64,000 nucleotides of DNA, taken from contig CAITYF010000030.1 in NCBI GenBank assembly GCA_903896545.1, forward strand, positions 1 to 64,000, written 5' to 3'. This DNA is from an uncultured Myxococcales bacterium. GTDB lineage: Bacteria; Myxococcota_A; UBA9042. Under the pieces are notes generated by a model, which saw only the letters and a list, made by a program, of their open reading frames with translations, was not told the origin of the DNA and did no database searches. Position numbers and translations under genes: made by a program. Shown here in pieces: positions 62,321 to 64,000 of this stretch (positions are counted from its first letter, which is position 1; the number at the start of each line of letters is the position of its first letter).

Positions 62321-64000
62321 CTACTGCTTCCCGCCCTTGGGCGGCACCGGCTTACCCGCTGCGACCGCGGCGCCAATCTCGGCCCGCCGCGCGTTTTCAG
62401 CCTTCTCATCGGCGTCCAACTGTTTCAGCGCCGCCGCCGTCTGCGCGCGCCACGCCAGTTCCGCTTGTTCGCGCTTGCGCTTCTCGGCCGAGTCAGCCGC
62501 CGCCTCGTCCGCCCGGTCCGCCCAGCCGTCGTCGATCGCCTGCACGTACGAGCCCATCTTCGGCAATTCCAGCGCGTCGTCCGGCGCTGTCGGCACTTCT
62601 GCCACCTTCACGGGCACAAACGCCAGAACTTCAGGCGGCAAGTCGTTCAAGTCCAGCACTTGTGTGCCATCCCCGCGCGCTTGTCGTGCAGCGTTGGCAT
62701 CGTCGCGCTTGCGCCGATCCTCGATGTCCCAATCCAGCACGTGCCCGACGAGGTGCGGGTACGTTTCGAGTTCGTCCCACGTCGCGAACGCAAAGTGCGC
62801 ACGCCACACCAGCGAGACCTCCGCCTTTTCCGCGTCAATGATCAGGGTGTCCAGCCGCAAGTCGCGCCGTTCCACACCGCGGCCGCGATCCAGTTCGCCG
62901 ATCGGCGCACGCGCTGGCAACTTGAAAAACAGCCGCCCCGCCTTGGTCAGGTTCTCCAGCAGCACCTCCTCGTCGCCGCGTACTTCGTTCATCTGGAGCG
63001 CCGGGAGCGCGCAATTGTAGTACCCGGCCTGCATCTGCCTCGGCTTCTCGCGCTGCTCCATCGCCCGCAGCGTCTGCACGCCCTGTCGCGTGCTCAGGTC
63101 CACCTGCTTCTTCTGCGCTTCGAGCTTGACCTGCCAGTCGCCCAAATCCGACGGCAACGGTCCTGCCAGATCAATTCGTGGGCGCGCGTGCCGCGGCAGA
63201 ACGCCAAAGCCCGCAGGGAGGGGCACGGCGTCCAGGCGCTGGAAATCGCGGACAAAGTCGTTCGGCGTCAGCGGCGTCAGCGGGTGCTCAATCTGCGGCA
63301 GCACGGCGCGCGCAAGGACTTGAGGGTGATTGGAAATGCAGAATCCGACGCCAAACGGATTGGTTGGGCAGGGCATGCGCGGAAATTCTGCCAGCGCCGC
63401 GTCCTCCGCCTTGCGCCGTTCTTGTGCCGCCTTGGCGCGCGCCCCCGCCGTCCTCGCATCCTCGTCGGCGATTTCGGTCCGCAGCGCCGCATCCCATTCC
63501 GTGCCGCCCGTCTCCTTCAGGTGCAGCGCGCCATCGGGGTTCAGCACGACCTCGTCGCTCGTTTGCACCGGCACCTGCACGGCATTGGCCGCCAGCTCCG
63601 CGCGCATCTCTGCGAGCGCGGCGTCGGTCATCACTTCCGCGCCGTCGTCGACCTCCAGCCACTCACCCGCGGCGTTCTGCCGCAGTGCGGGCTTCTCCAC
63701 GTTCGGCGCTGCCTCTGGTCTTCGCTTGCGCGCCTGTTCCGCCAGTTCTTGCCGTTCAAACTCGTCGATGCTGAGCACCGCCGTGCCGTCGTTGGACGCA
63801 GCAGCGTTCCACAGGCGCACGCCGTCCGCGTCGTAGCCCTCCGAACCATCGCCGCGCAGCAGCTTTTCCTCGGCGCGTGCTCCGTCGGGCGTCTGTGCTT
63901 TCACCGGTGGCGTCCGCGCGTCCGACTCTTCGGCCGACGCTTTTTTTTCCGCCGTCTCCACCGCCGCTTCCGCTGCCATCACCTTGGCGACTTCAACCTG
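62321..64000 (-). CDS. DUF2169 domain protein, 5'-truncated by the window edge
   Basis: An open minus-strand frame runs from the right edge to the stop at 62321 with no stop upstream, so the true start lies outside; at least 559 residues are in view. The region encoding PLTPNDFVRDFQRLDAVPLP, PALQMNEVRGDEEVLLENLT, LRLDTLIIDAEKAEVSLVWR and WDELETYPHLV matches DUF2169, a domain near type VI secretion genes in many proteobacteria. It is preceded by an Ala/Glu/Lys-rich low-complexity region (about the first 180 visible residues) and followed by another charged tail. No T6SS gene is visible in the window, so the system link is only by family. Confidence 0.8.
   Translation of the reverse strand, partial: QVEVAKVMAAEAAVETAEKKASAEESDARTPPVKAQTPDGARAEEKLLRGDGSEGYDADGVRLWNAAASNDGTAVLSIDEFERQELAEQARKRRPEAAPNVEKPALRQNAAGEWLEVDDGAEVMTDAALAEMRAELAANAVQVPVQTSDEVVLNPDGALHLKETGGTEWDAALRTEIADEDARTAGARAKAAQERRKAEDAALAEFPRMPCPTNPFGVGFCISNHPQVLARAVLPQIEHPLTPLTPNDFVRDFQRLDAVPLPAGFGVLPRHARPRIDLAGPLPSDLGDWQVKLEAQKKQVDLSTRQGVQTLRAMEQREKPRQMQAGYYNCALPALQMNEVRGDEEVLLENLTKAGRLFFKLPARAPIGELDRGRGVERRDLRLDTLIIDAEKAEVSLVWRAHFAFATWDELETYPHLVGHVLDWDIEDRRKRDDANAARQARGDGTQVLDLNDLPPEVLAFVPVKVAEVPTAPDDALELPKMGSYVQAIDDGWADRADEAAADSAEKRKREQAELAWRAQTAAALKQLDADEKAENARRAEIGAAVAAGKPVPPKGGKQ

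Noticed and set aside
1-64000. tRNA, rRNA or riboswitch genes
   Set aside because: No cloverleaf-like anticodon arm, rRNA-like conserved segment or known riboswitch core was seen in the intergenic spaces; this was judged by eye only.

Overview
The window reads as chromosomal DNA from a high-GC, Gram-negative bacterium of the former Deltaproteobacteria (Myxococcota or Bradymonadota-like). This is inferred from four things: 13 lipoprotein genes, many with long Asp/Ala/Thr-rich tethers after the lipobox Cys; slime-mould-type CTDC cysteine repeats; a DUF2330 protein ending in a MYXO-CTERM-like tail; and very strong third-position GC bias. I saw no tRNA, rRNA, CRISPR array, insertion sequence or prophage.

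Left part (1-16900). The first 800 bases are gene debris: a possible start of a proline racemase-family gene running off the left edge, the 3' end of a DUF4160 gene, and a DUF2442 ORF. Then come a DUF1566 lipoprotein, a 1888-residue lipoprotein (32 cysteine repeats plus a Pmp-type beta-helix), a small Cys-rich lipoprotein, and a NarL-type two-component pair. Next is a 215-bp tandem array (five 43-bp units) touching the stop codon of an unrecognised 49-residue basic protein gene. A 1571-residue PPC/ZU5-like lipoprotein follows, ending directly in front of an SRPBCC gene relic.

Middle (17107-46134). An AsmA-like protein fused to a GT51 peptidoglycan glycosyltransferase precedes aconitase B. A phosphoesterase lipoprotein, a zincin-like lipoprotein lacking the metal motif, and a pseudokinase with a winged-helix tail come next. 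A tight minus-strand operon encodes bacterial alpha-2-macroglobulin, penicillin-binding protein 1C and an exported archaemetzincin. It is followed by a second CTDC-repeat lipoprotein with NHL repeats, a DUF962 protein, an MDR oxidoreductase and small lipoproteins.

Right part (46147-64000). A minus-strand methionine-salvage run (mtnB, mtnD, aminotransferase) continues into a lipoprotein and an ATP-grasp enzyme. On the plus strand are an aminotransferase, an RlmM-like methyltransferase and dapB. Then comes a zinc-type uptake locus (His-rich exported protein, outer-membrane barrel, binding protein, ATPase, and a permease with a His-rich tail), a DUF2330 protein and an MFS transporter. A 5'-truncated DUF2169 gene runs off the right edge.

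Shared themes are surface and periplasmic biology: tethered repeat proteins, cell-wall synthesis coupled to protease defence, and metal capture. Functions are inferred from motifs read by eye; no database search was possible. Start codons were chosen by Shine-Dalgarno spacing and signal peptides, and many differ from the longest possible frame.
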